Part shown: positions 48,753 to 48,893 of the stretch, piece by piece
How the letters are laid out: every line of letters begins with the position of its first letter
How positions within the stretch are numbered: the stretch's first letter is position 1
From: an uncultured Prevotella sp.
Lineage (GTDB): Bacteria; Bacteroidota; Bacteroidia; Bacteroidales; Bacteroidaceae
NCBI GenBank assembly: GCA_947167845.1
Contig: CAMVJQ010000013.1
Location: 1-48,893, forward strand
Reading direction: 5' to 3'
Length of the DNA stretch: 48,893 nt
Made by a program: the position numbers and the translations under genes
The notes under the pieces: generated by a model
Database searches by the model: none
What the model was told of the DNA's origin: nothing
What the model saw: the letters and a program-made list of their open reading frames with translations, nothing else

Positions 48753-48893
48753 TCGGGGCAGTCCGAAAAGCCGGTTGTTGTGACCTCCCCTAACCCCTCC
48801 TGTAGGAGGGGGATTAGTTACACTCTTTGTATTCAATTCCCCTCCTGTAGGAGGGGGATTAGTTACACTCTTTGTATTCAATCCCCCTCCTAC
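48753..48893. repeat. Long repeat, inverted copy of 31081-31185, with 45-bp tandem units
   Basis: From 48753 to 48857 it matches 31185-31081 on the other strand nearly base for base. From 48801 a 45-bp unit (TGTAGGAGGGGGATTAGTTA at its start) repeats directly at 48846 and again at the window edge (48891), so the array continues outside. There are no spacers, so it is not CRISPR. Confidence 0.85.

Noticed and set aside
48801..48893. Possible CRISPR array at the right edge
   Set aside because: The 45-bp units are direct tandem copies without unique spacers and match a palindromic dispersed repeat at 31081-31185.
1..48893. tRNA, rRNA or riboswitch genes
   Set aside because: No cloverleaf, rRNA-like or known riboswitch core was recognised on either strand by eye; a covariance search was not possible.

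Overview
The window reads as chromosome of a Prevotella-like member of the Bacteroidales. The evidence is the recurring TAnnTTTG promoter element, a full-length SprA/Sov type IX secretion (T9SS) translocon gene, DUF4835, DUF3822 and DUF3127 genes, meso-diaminopimelate dehydrogenase, lipoprotein leaders of the MKKILNFWLMAALLCG type, and small intergenic repeats such as AATTGTGCATTGTGAATTG. No rRNA, tRNA, phage structural gene or CRISPR array was found. Identifications come from reading motifs and remembered family patterns; no searches were run.

Bases 1-5116 form an accessory gene graveyard. A membrane-protein gene is split into two pieces (15-192 and 4134-4223) that share an exact 40-bp overlap. 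Between the pieces lie: an 833-bp near-identical copy of the 3' end of the DUF5107/TPR gene; REP-like inverted repeats; an intact three-gene cassette with a DUF3990 ADP-ribosyltransferase-like toxin candidate between 16-bp inverted repeats; fragments of surface-protein genes; a two-gene retropepsin-like module; and an internally deleted REP-associated tyrosine transposase (RAYT). An intact small lipoprotein gene, a truncated IS1380-family end and a BACON-like protein tail follow.

Bases 5117-18026 are all on the minus strand: ruvA, sprA, a sugar-porter MFS transporter and a 1119-residue DUF5107/TPR protein, the last two probably a sugar-use pair. Bases 18235-19761 carry ddh and purN on the plus strand, converging on an acyl-ACP thioesterase and pgk. 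Bases 22065-28306 are a minus-strand run: dnaN, a DEDDh exonuclease, DUF4835 (probably PorD), recN, and a TPR protein with a degenerate trypsin fold. DUF3127, with an SSB-like acidic tip, diverges from dnaN.

Bases 28887-31373 hold a predicted AAA-ATPase/PD-(D/E)XK gene surrounded by large palindromes. One of these has a near-identical inverted copy at the far right of the window. Bases 31374-42300 are housekeeping genes: nadB diverging from dacB, an MscS-type channel, serB, mutY (with a heptanucleotide repeat in frame), a RecD-like helicase, an unannotated 32-residue membrane peptide gene, DUF3822, rsmD and cls. Bases 42303-48622 are a minus-strand run: an M23/LysM peptidase ending in a clear terminator, then a HerA-like ATPase, a polysaccharide deacetylase, a family 2 glycosyltransferase, dnaG and cls, with gaps or overlaps of only a few bases for most of it. 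The best candidates for something little described are the toxin cassette and its flanks, the split-gene island, the retropepsin module, and the 32-residue peptide downstream of a near-leaderless promoter.
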